In this document: positions 11,501 to 22,127 of the stretch, piece after piece
Numbering within the stretch: the first letter of the stretch is position 1
How the letters are laid out: the number at the start of each line of letters is the position of its first letter
Assembly (NCBI GenBank): GCA_963682175.1
Contig: OY821772.1
Span: forward strand, 42,306,925 to 42,370,924
DNA from: Triglochin maritima
Lineage: Eukaryota; Streptophyta; Magnoliopsida; Alismatales; Juncaginaceae
Reading direction: 5' to 3'
DNA length: 64,000 nt
Translations under genes and position numbers: made by a program
The notes under the pieces: model-generated
What the model saw: only the letters and a program-made list of their open reading frames with translations
The model's database searches: none
Told to the model about the DNA's origin: nothing

Positions 11501-12715
11501 TCGGTCGACCGAACATTGCGATGAAATATTTTATTGTTGCGAACGGTCAACCGAATATCGAACGGTCGACCGAAACTTGGTTCGAACGGTCGACCGAACC
11601 TCCAAACGGTTGACCGGTCCAGACGGTTTTCTGCAGAATTAATTTAAGAATTAATTAGATCATGCATGGAATCGTTCCATAATTGATTTAATTCGTGGCT
11701 AAGATTATTTGTTAGCAAATAATAGATGGTTAGATGGAAGTTTGCATGAAATCATGGGCAAGTAGTTGCACATGAATAGGTAATTTGGAGAGAACTTATA
11801 AATACAAGTTTATCTCATTACCTAATCAATTAATTCATTATTTTCTTGTGCAAACTTCTCTCTCCATAATTCTCCACGAATTTTCATTAGTTCTTGAGTT
11901 TAGTTTTAGTTTTGAGAGATCTTCTTCTCAAGGGAACTAAAGAGGGGTTAGTAATTAGATTCTAAACCCTATTGGAGATTGAGAAACTAGTTTTTCTCTC
12001 TCCAATCTTGTTTAGAGTTTGGTGAATACTCGGAGGCATCCGGCGCAGCGACAAACATCCTCAACGTCTCCGGATCTTCAAGAAGTTTTAGAGAACTTCT
12101 ATGTATGAATTTCAGAGCCCAATGTTTGTTTTGATGTGTTTTAAGTAATCATTAAAACAAACTGATGCATGCATGAAAAACAAATCGTAGAAAATATATG
12201 AATGATCCTTATTGTGCATAAAAATTTCGAAAATACATATGTACAATTAAACTAGAAATCCTACAACTCATTGATAACTTTTGACAACAATTAAATTAAA
12301 CATTTCTTATGTGAAAAGATATAAATCTCATATCTTAAGATTCAAGACACAGTGAAACATTAATCACATAACACAAATATATAATGTTTCACTTGTTAGG
12401 TTTATTCAATATATAAAAGTAACAATTTTCCTCTTTTATATACTCGTGTCGTCAAATATTTGTAGAGTTACAATAATCGATGACCAACACGACAATTTTA
12501 TCTTGGTAATTAATTTCCATGTCAATTACTATGATTGTGAACAACTTTTGATTTATGTAAACCATTATCCTTTAAAGCTCTACAGTTAATGATCAAGAGT
12601 CTCTTCATTAACTCTTCTAAAAGACAAATACATTAATTAAGAAACAAAATGTTTGCACATCCAATTCTTAATAATTGACATATAAAAATAAATTTTTTAA
12701 AACACATTCATTTCA
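8540..12715 (-). mobile_element. Solo LTR, family 1 copy 3, inverted and split by nested copy 2
   Basis: This is the reverse-complement form of copy 1: it starts TGTAGGATTTC and ends in a decayed form of the start sequence (acacattcatttca). The flanks CTCAT (8535-8539) and CTCAC (12716-12720) are a 5-bp duplication with one change. Excluding the nested copy 2 and its 5-bp duplication, it is about 2123 bp, the same size as copy 1. It has the same order of parts: a TATA-like box (cctatttatagg read on +) near 9000, a GA tract at 8938-8960, and clustered GGTCGACC-type motifs at about 9180-9500. It is more diverged than copies 1 and 2 and must be older than copy 2. Confidence 0.87.
10218..12265 (+). 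mobile_element. Solo LTR, family 1 copy 2 (2048 bp), nested in copy 3
   Basis: It begins TGAAGGGAATGTG and ends AAATCCTACA, with a perfect 5-bp target duplication ACTCA at 10213-10217 and 12266-12270. The sequence is near-identical to copy 1 over long stretches (for example 10720-11090 against 5080-5450). About nine GGTCGACC-type sites lie between 11380 and 11625. A TATA-like cttataaatac lies near 11796. No internal coding region is present. Confidence 0.92.
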
Positions 12716-13210
12716 CTCACCGGGCCATGAATTTCACTCTTGGGGCTTCCTATACGTTCAACATCACAATAGTTTAATTTGAACCATACAAAGCTATAAC
12801 ATGAAACCATTAATGTAGCAATTAAATCTTGATCGTGTAAGATAAAAATTCATTAAATCATACAGAGCTATAACATGATCCTAATTATACAATTTCTACA
12901 TTCAAGATTTAATTGATTTTATGCATATAAAAACCTAGTCATGAACTAAGAGTCTAAGAGATTATGACATTAATTCATACGGATTCTAAAAATACATAGA
13001 AATATATTTAACTACGAATTTAAGAACAAAGAAATTACGAAATTTATCTCACACGTTCAACATACATAAAACAGAATTTTAACCCTACATATCTTCACCC
13101 CCAACAGGGTGGATTTAGTTATTCATGTCAATGGATGAAATGAATTTGATTTATTAATTATAACACAAACGAATCTGAAATAAGATGTAAGAAACGAATC
13201 CAATATTTCA
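12716..13210. other. Intergenic DNA, no recognised gene
   Basis: AT-rich DNA with repeated phrases about the words agctataacatga and cattaat. No open frame, RNA gene or transposon end was recognised. Its right edge (13202-13210) is the left copy of the 9-bp duplication of the next MULE. Confidence 0.45.
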
Positions 13211-13698
13211 AGGGAACTACTATTCTTCGTCGGAAAACTATTTAAATCGTCTCAATAATTACCATTTTGTTCTTCACAATTCATTTAATACTCATTTCGT
13301 CTCGTGTCTTAAAATAAGATTTTTGTCTCAGATTTCCTCACATTCCCAATACCAACACCACGAAAATGTCTGACGAAATGCCTCGATCTGATGAGGTAAG
13401 TGGGGTGGATTTTTTTCCCCGTCTCGGGCGTCTGGCATGGACGTCTCCTCCTTGACGGGGGCGTCTCTCCCGAACGCCTGACCCAAAACTTCTTTTTTTT
13501 AATTTACAAAAACTAAACAAGACATTTTACCAGATTCGAATAAACCGGGGCGTCCGTTGTGGATGAATATGAGTGTAATATGAAGAGAGATATGTTAGGA
13601 GAGTGAAATGGAGAGTTATATAAGTAAAAAGGACAGAATGGTAAAATGGTAATTGGTTGGGACAATTTCAGTAATTTTCCGACAATAAATAACAATTC
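13211..13698. mobile_element. Short MULE deletion derivative (488 bp) with terminal inverted repeats
   Basis: The ends are inverted copies: GGAACTACTATTCTTCGTCG on the left and the complement of cgacaataaataacaattc on the right, continuing to an aattaccatttt block inside. The flanks AATATTTCA (13202-13210) and AGTATTTCA (13699-13707) match at 8 of 9 bases, as expected for a Mutator-type insertion. Inside, at 13366, is the exon 1 start of the transposase on + (MSDEMPRSDEVSGVDFFPRL), clearly homologous to the start at 7670, followed by a short GC-rich repeat. The rest of the gene is deleted. It is a non-autonomous relative of the large MULE. Confidence 0.8.
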
Positions 13699-13903
13699 AG
13701 TATTTCAATCAAAAATTAAATTACAATTTATATATTACTACAAAACTACTATACTACGACCAGAATTACTGGACGAGACAGCCGAAAACCAAAGACAAAC
13801 ACTATCGACGACAAACACCGGAGACGAACAAAAACTATTTTGACGTTGCCTTCCTCTGATCTCCCTTGCAAAACTTCAGTACGTGCTTTATATTTCACAT
13901 AAG

Positions 13904-14009
13904 CTCACGTTCCAAGTCAACAATACATGACTTCTCGTTGTGAGAATTTTTCTCACCTCACGTTCCAAGTCAACAATACATGACTTCTCGTTGTGAGAAT
14001 TTTTCTCAT
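13904..14009. repeat. Perfect 53-bp tandem duplication
   Basis: Two adjacent identical 53-bp units start at 13904 and 13957 (each begins ctcacgttccaagtcaacaa). Each unit includes a short inverted repeat tgagaatttttctca. It is not part of a gene. The exact identity suggests a recent slippage event. Confidence 0.85.
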
Positions 14010-14423
14010 GTTTTATTATTTTTTATGCATAGGAATCAATTCCTAGACCAAAATTAAAAGAAAACGAACAATTTGCACTTTGATCCCACTTTTCCTTTGA
14101 TTTCGCACAGTCTTATACTTTTGCTCTGCTAGGTCATGCTTCCATGTATTTGTAATAATTCCTGAAATTACACAATAACACAGAGTAACACTTTTATATG
14201 GATGATTAACTATGAAGTCATATAAAATACATGAAATGTGACTTCACACCAAACATACCCTATGTGTTGTTTTACATGCAACAATAAAAGGCATGAATTA
14301 CCATGCACAAATCTGAGTTGCTTCCACGGTTAATAGTCAAAAGAGTGGCACGGAGGTTCGAATCTTATAAGTGCGGCTTGGTTAAACGATGCAAGTCCTT
14401 TTAATTTAGATCCACAATCTATA
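14010..14423. other. Intergenic DNA, no recognised gene
   Basis: No open frame of note. A GGTTCGAATC near 14354 resembles a pol III B box, but the arms needed for a tRNA do not form. The final five bases (CTATA) are the left target duplication of the next LTR. Confidence 0.4.
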
Positions 14424-16173
14424 TGTAACATCTTCAAACAGCTGAAGAATTTAAAATTTTATAACATACAAACAACCAAAGGACATTACGCAAAATACAA
14501 AGAAACGGGTGCACTAACATATATAATATATATACCCGAGTATTTCAAAAGTGTGATTACATCAAAAGACTATACAACAATATACAAGTAATAACTCCGA
14601 CCTCAAAATGAGAGAAAACATGATCTCGTAGCGGCGCTCCTCTCCTCGGTCACCATCCCCTAACGCTGATCACGGCCTGAACATGCAACGATGCCTGAGT
14701 TTCCAGAAGGAAACCCCGTGTATCAAACTTTGCAAATGCATGAAACTGAAACACTTTAGCATTCAATTATATCCACAAAGAAAAGCATAAACAGAAGGGT
14801 GGGCTCCAGGGTTTTTTCACCCAACCGCAGCTCTCACAACAGTTACGGGGCTCTAGAGCTCTTTCACCCAACCACCGCAACACCCGTGCTCACTAGCACA
14901 CTTGCCGGAAGAATATTGACACCACAACTCGTCTCACAATGACGACCATAACCAACGCACCTCACATGTGCAAAACTAGACAACATCGGCCAACCGAACC
15001 GAGAGTCCCGGTCGACCGACTCTCACCAAAACCAGGCAAATGCCTCTACTGGCACTCCATCGGTCGAACATTTTCCACCAACAACATACGTTCGGTCGAA
15101 CCAAAGTAAGGGATCGGTCGACCGTTTAGAAGGTCACCTCCCAGGTTCAACGAACACAACGACCAAATCGACGAACGACGAAGGGGACCCGTTCGACTGG
15201 AATCTACCAGTAAAATCCTCCATCGCTCACAATTCAACCGGTCGAACCCCCGAGCACACTCGGTCGACCGCAAACCACCAGTAAAATCCTCCATCGCATT
15301 CAAACAACACCGGTCGTACGAACCACCATCGGTCGAACCAAACAATAAGTTAACTTAAGTCGTCGGTCGGACGAGTCAACGAGCGGTCGATCGTTTAGAA
15401 GGTCAACGCCCCAACCGACCTACAACAGTGCACACGATCAAACGATAAAGGGGACTCATCTGACCGAAAACATCCAGTGCTTGCCTCTAATGCACCACCG
15501 ATCGACCGCCCAAAGGCATTGTTCGACCGGAGCGAAGCAAAATCCCAAAATCTCACTAGGAACGGTCGACCGTTGCACCAACCGGTCGACTGATCCAGCA
15601 GTAAAAATGTTGCACGTTTACTTACGACGAGTCATTCGGCCTACCGTCGATTTCCAAATACTCACACAACATAAGTGAGCTACAACTACAAGTTTGACAT
15701 ACCGTGAAGGTTTGAAGAAACCTTCGAAGAACCTCGACGGCGCTTCCACAAGCACTTCTCTCAAAATCACGATCCACCGACGAACTTCTCGCTCGATCAA
15801 CGATCACCACAACTCATCGATCCCCTCACCAACCACGAGAACCGGAAGAAAGACGGATTGAGAAAGAGAAAGAAGAAGAAATGCGCATGAGATGGGTTTA
15901 GCGTTCAAACTAACTCACCTCCACCAACCAAACGGTACCGACCACTTCTTGTCGTCGGAGATCTCCACTAGGCTCGTCGGAGTTCCACTGAGAGAGAGAG
16001 AGAGAGAGGTGAGAGAGAAGAGAGTGAGAGAAAGTGAGATCCATCTTATATACCGTCCATCACCTCATCTCAACCATCCATCCAACTCCACTCCATCTTA
16101 GTCGTCCATTTCTTTCATCTCTAAAACATCTCATAATCAACAAACAAAACAAAATTAGGATTAAGATCTCACA
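14424..16173. mobile_element. Solo LTR, family 2 copy A (1750 bp)
   Basis: It begins TGTAACATCTTC and ends GATCTCACA, with a perfect 5-bp target duplication CTATA at 14419-14423 and 16174-16178. The sequence shares its whole layout with 59621-61736: a 5' TA-rich zone, a ggctcc...ctttcacccaac repeat (two units here), a GGTCGACC-type motif zone at about 14990-15660, a conserved block acataccgtgaaggtttgaa, a GA-rich tract near 15990 and a tcttatatacc TATA-like site. There is no coding capacity beyond chance frames. Confidence 0.9.
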
Positions 16174-18768
16174 CTATATGTCTTAGAGTGGAGGGGTGCA
16201 AAGGACCTTATAAATTTTAGATAAAAAATCCACTTCTTATAAATATAAAACCTTATAAATTTTACCTGAAACAACTTCCCCTACTTTGGCTTTATATTTC
16301 AAAAAAAGTCAAGGAACTGGATTTCTAAGAATTTTTTTTTATGTTTTGTAAATCAATCACACCCTTGGTAACTAGGAGTTTAGATGTCAACTATGGATTT
16401 GAAATTAGTTATATTTTGTCGATCGAGGCAGTGAAACTAACATTATTTTATGTTGCCTTTTGAGTAAGGGAACTAACAGGGTTTTATGTTGTTTTTGTAA
16501 TAGAATGAACTTGCTTTTGTTTTCTTTTAAGAGTATAAAATGGTTAGCTAAAGGGACGAAACCTTAGGGCATCTTCAATGAGCTATTGTCCACTCGTGCA
16601 CCCATTGATGATCCCCCAATGGGGATCATCAACCCGTGCAGGAACTGTTGCGGTGTGGTTTACTGTGTAGCAATAGTGGGTGGGTCCCACCCACTAACTA
16701 TATTTTTGGGGTTTTTTATTAATGTGTTTGTTAAATACTTGTTATTATTTATTAGGATTAATTTATTTTGATAATCTAATTATTTTTGTTTATTGAAAAT
16801 AATTTAATATGTTTAGAATGTTGATTATTATTGTTAATTTTCGTAATTATCAATTAATTACATTAAGTGATGTAAATGAATTAAGTTATATATTAGTTGT
16901 TGATGGAAAACATAAAATAATGGAGAAGAAAGTGAGGTAGAGGAAAAAAAAGTAATGAAACAAGATCACCGTTGATAAGTGAATAATATAAAGATTGTAT
17001 TGATGGAGATGAAAGAATGACCTTATGTTCACGGGATTCTAAATCTTCTTCCAACTTCAGTCCTGATTTCCAACAAACATAAAGACCGACCATCTGTCTT
17101 TGACTTCCCAACGAGCAACTTTGATAGTCTTCCCATGAAAACGACCGCTTAAAACTATCTACTAATCTCTCACTGATTTTCATTTACGAATTTTCCATGC
17201 AAAAGGGTGATAAACACAAATTAATTTGACATCTTCCTTCTAGATGTGGGATTAGGGGGTCATGCACTAAGACATTTTAGCAAATTATCTTCAAGGGATT
17301 AGAAATGGTCAAAAAAGGTTTACTACTTATTTTAGGCCAACCACGTATCAACTCTAAAAGTCTGAATACAAAAAAAAAGGCTTGAAACGCAGAGAATTTT
17401 ATAATTCCGTTGAATAGAAAGTCATTGTCCGTTTGAATCCATGTTGACGCGTATACTTAACTTTTTTTCTAAATAAGAATATTATACGAGTATGTTGAAT
17501 TAATAGACTATAGAGGCATTTGCATCTGTACCCCTATTTAGGGTCACCAACGCCATCCAACTTAAGCTATCATCGGCTATACCGTTTAAATTTCTACTCT
17601 TCATTTTAGTTTTATTTGTGTTGGATACCTTCAAATTGATGTGGTTTTGTAATGCCCCCCATCCGAACAGGTCCTTACCAATCCGAACCCGATAAATCAC
17701 ACAATCGTGTTGCGCATTCTGATCTTTCATCTTATAAATATTTTTGATAGGTCCAAATATCTAAAAATAAATGGGAACAATAAGTAGATAATGAGTACCA
17801 TTTGTAACGAACTGGGTTCGTGTGTCAGGGTTCAGGGCATTATAGATTTAGTTATACATCGTCATATCAACCATTCAACATTTTACTATATCTTAACATT
17901 GTTGTACATATTCTTTATTGGCACGTAGTATTTGGATTTCCTAACGTGGTATTGTTGCATTGTAGATTTGTAATGTCATAAAATGACCCCATTTGCAATT
18001 GCAATTCTCTCTTAAAAATGTGCCACATGGAATTGCTGCTTAGCAAGTATTACTTTTAGTATTCCTCCGAAGAATGATACTCTAAAGAAGCATCTCAAGA
18101 TTCTCAACTAATTCCGTGACACAAAAATGCATAAACTTTTCTGAAGCATGTGATCTGGAAAGAAACTTCAATGGATGTAACACTCTGTCGGAACACATGC
18201 ACCTTCGGGACCAAAAATAATTTGGAGTTTGTTTCAATTTGCATGTATTAATTATGTTCTACATGACAAGGTCAACTGAAATAACATGACAAAATAATTT
18301 CCATGACACTAGTTAGTTCTTCTAATTTGGTCATTCCTTGTCAGCAATATATGTTTGTAGTTTTCTTCCTGGAATAACACAGCTTTGACTCACTCAAGAT
18401 AAATAATGACTTTTATTTTCTCTTTGAATTTCAAAGGGTTTATATTGCAATTCCATGTTGCACATTTTTTTATAAAACAAAATGAAAGTATCACACATGA
18501 AGTGTCACCACCAAGTACCAACCATTATTGGCAAAAAATAAAGATCAAGATGGGTCGACTGGAAGTGGCACATCAAGTGGGAAGCTATTAATTAGAATGA
18601 TTCCACATTAGTGATTCTTGATTACTGGCATGCAATAATATTAACGATAAGATTGGGTGAAACAAATAATATTAGGTGCGGTTTAGGTGGCCTCAGAAGT
18701 CATCCTCTTGACTCCGAAAATTTGAGAACAGCTAACAACTAACTAACAAACCATTAGATCACGCAAAT

Positions 18769-18807
<39 letters not shown>
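16174..18807. other. Intergenic DNA with one Harbinger-like end
   Basis: At 16564 the sequence TTA followed by GGGCATCTTCAATGAG matches the usual start of PIF/Harbinger elements with a 3-bp TTA target. No matching right end was found, so the element is truncated or diverged. A palindrome lies just inside it at 16605-16632. From 16900 to 18770 I see no gene. A - strand open stretch of about 96 codons ends at 16893 and resembles no family that I know. Confidence 0.45.
16605..16632. repeat. Hairpin in Harbinger-like end
   Basis: Perfect 12-bp arms (TTGATGATCCCC and its complement) with a CAAT loop, inside a looser palindrome of about 48 bp that includes cgtgcaccc and acccgtgca. It lies 40 bp inside the Harbinger-like terminus. 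Confidence 0.8.
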
Positions 18808-18810
<3 letters not shown>

Positions 18811-19012
18811 GAATTCTCAAGTGAGCTCAGGGCTTAATCAAACTAAATTAAGCCCCCACAATATCCACCACTCATTTCAAAATGTAAGGTAGATTAAGAA
18901 AAAAAACGGTTATGCTAATGAATGATGAGATTAACTTTAAATAAGATCCAATTGTGAGATTGTATGGAGCTTAAACTAAATTTGATGAGCCCTGTGCTCA
19001 CTAGAGCTTGAT

Positions 19013-19015
<3 letters not shown>
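18808..19015. mobile_element. 208-bp MITE inserted in a TA microsatellite
   Basis: The element runs from caggaattctcaagtgagct to its imperfect complement ending agagcttgatcct, giving terminal inverted repeats of about 35 bp with a few mismatches (core gtgagc.cagggct). It is flanked on both sides by uninterrupted TA runs (about 18772-18806 and 19016-19047), so the target is TA. A Tc1/Mariner (Stowaway-type) or TA-targeting origin is likely. Rice Micron elements share the TA-flank habit. It has no coding capacity. Confidence 0.75.
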
Positions 19016-19047
<32 letters not shown>

Positions 19048-19049
<2 letters not shown>

Positions 19050-19820
19050 GACATAAGGTTTGGAAAATGAATATACCTCCGAGCTTGAATTTAGTCTCTT
19101 TGTATTTCTTCATTAGTCGTAGGCAAGTGTTCACGCGCAGAAAATTGATATTGATGCGGGATATTAAGCAAAATCGATGTGTGTCCACGCTGTCAACCAA
19201 AATACAGTGTGACTTGTGAGTGTGTGATCAACTTACAGATTAAGTAGAAAGCTAAAAACTTATAAACTTCATCAAGCCATTAGTGATTTCCGATGTGGGA
19301 TTATTCTGGAGTGTGATACAAAGTAAAAAACCACACAATACATTTACATTACATATTATCTCCTTAATTTTTTTATACAAAAACTCAAAAAATTCCCCAA
19401 ATTCCACATCACCCAAAATCTCTAACTTGTATCTCCACCTCCACCCAAAATCCCCAAAGTCTACCTCCGGCGTCTGACCCCAACGATCTCCTTGATCCCG
19501 CGACGAGCAACACATTGCTCCACCCCTCCACCTCCACGCTTCTCCACCTCCACGCGGCCACGGTAAAAGTTTTTTTAATTATTATATTATTTTTGGGTTG
19601 ATATATTTTTAAGTGTTCCTAGCTCTCAATATCGTCATGGGTCCGCCCTCATTTAACAACATGATGTTACAACAATTTAGAGTTTATTACTAATCTTTGT
19701 CTCTCATATCATAATTTGCATGTTATGTTATAGGTGACAAGAGGATCTCCAAACAATAAAATGATCTCGAGATTCATTCCACATTGACGTTGTTGTTATC
19801 GAGAAAGGAAACATGTGTTA
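19048..19820. other. Intergenic DNA left of the Harbinger element
   Basis: No gene recognised. A pyrimidine/proline-type stretch at 19380-19560 (repeated cacctccac phrases) is simple-sequence-like. TTA at 19818-19820 is the probable left target copy of the Harbinger element. Confidence 0.4.
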
Positions 19821-20180
19821 GAGCATCATTAACGGCGCCCAGGCAATTCCCGGGCGCCCTGCTTTCTCTCTCAGTCACGTCAGCTTCTCTCTCTGTCACG
19901 TCAGCACAAACCAACCCCCCTACAAAATCCTTAACCATTACCCAATCCACCCAGTCACGCTACAGTATTTGTTGCCACGTCATTATTTTTATTCTTCTCT
20001 CCAAAACTCTTTCAACAATCAACAAAATATATTAATAATCATTATCGTAATTATTTAACATCAACAATTCATTCGTTTTTAATTAACATTTAATTAAAAA
20101 ATACAAAAATATTATTAAAATTAAGAAAACCACAAATTAATAAATTTAAAATCTAAAATTTAAAATTTAGGACCTATAGT

Positions 20181-20458
20181 ATGCGCGTGACTCAAAAAAG
20201 ACAAGACGATTGGATCGAGGCTTGGACTTCTCAGGCATCGAGGAGATACAATATGCGCGTGACTCACAAAAGACGAGACGATTGGATCGAGGCTTGGACT
20301 TCTCAGGCATCGAGGAGATACAATATGCGCGTGACTCACAAAAGACGAGACGATTGGATCGAGGCTTGGACTTCTCAAGCATCGAGGACCTATAGTATGC
20401 GCGTGACGCCGTGACTCACAAAAGACGAAACGATTGGATCGAGGACCTACAGTACGCG
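20181..20458. repeat. 72-bp tandem repeat upstream of Harbinger ORF1
   Basis: Three near-perfect 72-bp units start at 20181, 20253 and 20325 (atgcgcgtgactcacaaaag ...). A fourth, shortened unit at about 20397-20458 ends acgcgcgtgac. The unit has no stop in several frames, so both strands show repetitive open stretches that are not genes. It lies in the 5' leader of ORF1. Confidence 0.88.
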
Positions 20459-20551
20459 CGTGACTACTTCAATATATATACCCCAACCACCTCTATTCCA
20501 ATCTTACTTCTTCCACCATAATTCTCTACTCACCTCTACTCTCTACTCACA

Positions 20552-21721
20552 ATGTCATCTTCAGAAGGCAATGGTTCACCAGATTACCGACAATCTCCAC
20601 GTCGTCCACCCCCAAGCCAACACTTTTTCCCTTACCAAAATGTTCCACAACCAGGATTCCACCCGTTATACCAAAGCCAATTTACCCCACAACCAGGATT
20701 CCACCCGTCCCACCAAAACCAATTCTTACCACACTCAGGGTTCTACCCACACAATCAATACCAACCGCCAACTCAGGAAGAAGGGCAAACCCAATTCCCA
20801 ATGGGTATGTATACTCGCCTCCTAAGTGGCGAAAGTAGTGGAAATGCAAGCCGCTATACAACTGATGTGCATGACGAAACCGCGACCCAGGGAACACGCA
20901 AAACCGCGACGATGAGGTCGCAAAAACAGTGGTCCGCACAAGAGGATCAACGACTTGTCTCGGCTTACATGGTTGTTAGTGGCGATGTTGTGGTTGAGAC
21001 AAACCAAAAAATGAAGTCCTTCTGGAAACGTGTGGAGCGCATCTACAATGACTCAAGCGAGCCAGGTGTAGTAGAGCGTAACGATGAATCATTGAAGGGG
21101 CGATGGAGGCGTACATTGCCATCTGTGAACCAATGGGTCGGTTGCTTCGACCAGGCGGTGCGGAGGAAGAGAAGCGGTTACAACGAGGACGATATCATCC
21201 ATGAAGCGCACATCATCTACGAACGAACACACAACGCCAAATTTCAGTTCATGCATGCTTGGCTTTTGTTACGCAGGTACCCTAAATGGGAGTCTGTTGC
21301 GCTTGGAATTCCCACCGGAAACGTCGCTGCAGAAAGTCCGGAGAGTTTTACCAGCGGGAAAAGAAAAAACACTGACGACGATGGGAGTAACGCAACACCG
21401 TCAGCAGATGAAATGGTGTTCGAAACATGTGCTCGTCCTGAATGTGTTAAAAAAGCCAAAAAGAAGAAGGGGAAACAACCATTTCAGGCACAACTTGATC
21501 CCGAGATGTTAGAACTGGGGAAACAAATTGAATATAACGCAAAAGTGAAAGAGGAAAAATATTTACGTTACGAAGAACGGCTGGAGAGGAAACGCATCGA
21601 AGCTGAGGCGAATTTCCAAAGGGAACTGAACAGCAAGAAACTTGATGTCCTCTTCGCTCTAATGAAGAAGGAAAACAAGGACGAATTCGATAAAAAAACA
21701 CTTGCTGAACTCAAAGAGTAG
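20552..21721 (+). CDS. PIF/Harbinger ORF1, Myb/SANT-like DNA-binding protein (389 aa)
   Basis: The single-exon frame is intact from ATG to TAG. Residues 1-80 are rich in Pro, Gln and Phe, with repeated QPGFHP-type units. Residues about 129-260 hold a trihelix/Myb-SANT-like domain (KQWSAQEDQRLVSAYM, KSFWKRVERIYND, LKGRWRRTLPSVNQW, FMHAWLLLRRYPKWESV), as in the plant proteins often misnamed glutathione S-transferase T3-like. There is a KKAKKKKGK basic run near residue 305, and from about 325 a charged, probably coiled-coil tail ending LKE. In PIF/Harbinger transposons, ORF1 binds element ends and helps the ORF2 transposase enter the nucleus. ORF2 is absent here, so the protein could act only in trans. 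The frame has no stop or frameshift, so insertion is recent or the gene is retained. Confidence 0.85.
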   Translation: MSSSEGNGSPDYRQSPRRPPPSQHFFPYQNVPQPGFHPLYQSQFTPQPGFHPSHQNQFLPHSGFYPHNQYQPPTQEEGQTQFPMGMYTRLLSGESSGNASRYTTDVHDETATQGTRKTATMRSQKQWSAQEDQRLVSAYMVVSGDVVVETNQKMKSFWKRVERIYNDSSEPGVVERNDESLKGRWRRTLPSVNQWVGCFDQAVRRKRSGYNEDDIIHEAHIIYERTHNAKFQFMHAWLLLRRYPKWESVALGIPTGNVAAESPESFTSGKRKNTDDDGSNATPSADEMVFETCARPECVKKAKKKKGKQPFQAQLDPEMLELGKQIEYNAKVKEEKYLRYEERLERKRIEAEANFQRELNSKKLDVLFALMKKENKDEFDKKTLAELKE

Positions 21722-22127
21722 GCTAAAATACAAGGATATCTGTAGGTGCTTATGTTTTCAATATGTTTGTGGTAGTTTATCAGTATTTCGTATTATGTAT
21801 TTGTATTGTATTTCATTTCCTTATTTCTGTTGTATTTCGTATTATGTATTTGTATTGTATTTTGTTTCCGAAATGTATGAGTATTGTACTATTATTTCTT
21901 AATTTGTTTATGATTTTTTTTTAAGTAAGTCAAAAAAATTAATTAATTATAAAATATTTTTCTAATTATTTTATAATACCTAATTAATTAAATTTCATTT
22001 AACTATTTAATACATTATCCTAATTATATATAAATAATCTTTATTTTTAAAATAAAAATAAAAATAAAAAATAAAAAAATTGGACGAATGGACACCCGGG
22101 CAAAGAGCACCCGTTTTTAAAGAAGAA

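Larger units (their letters stand above)
19821..22127. mobile_element. PIF/Harbinger element with ORF1 only
   Basis: The left end GAGCATCATTAACGGCGCCC follows TTA. The right end near 22080-22127 carries the inverted counterpart (CCCGGGCAAAGAGCACCCGT). The subterminal zone (cacgtcagc twice, tctctctctgtcacgtcagc) matches in inverted form the right end of 39395-40053. The element carries the Myb/SANT ORF1 at 20552-21721. It lacks the DDE transposase ORF2: 21722-22080 is AT-rich filler with an internal direct repeat (tatttcgtattatgtatttg twice, near 21783 and 21835). It is therefore non-autonomous. The right boundary is uncertain by tens of bases. Confidence 0.72.

Noticed and set aside
14341..14375. 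GGTTCGAATC resembling a tRNA T-loop or SINE B box
   Set aside because: No A box at the right distance and no stems that would make a cloverleaf.
20160..20414. Repetitive open frames on + and - (RRDDWIEAWTSQASRRY-type units)
   Set aside because: They are products of the 72-bp tandem repeat, open in several frames at once, with no domain.
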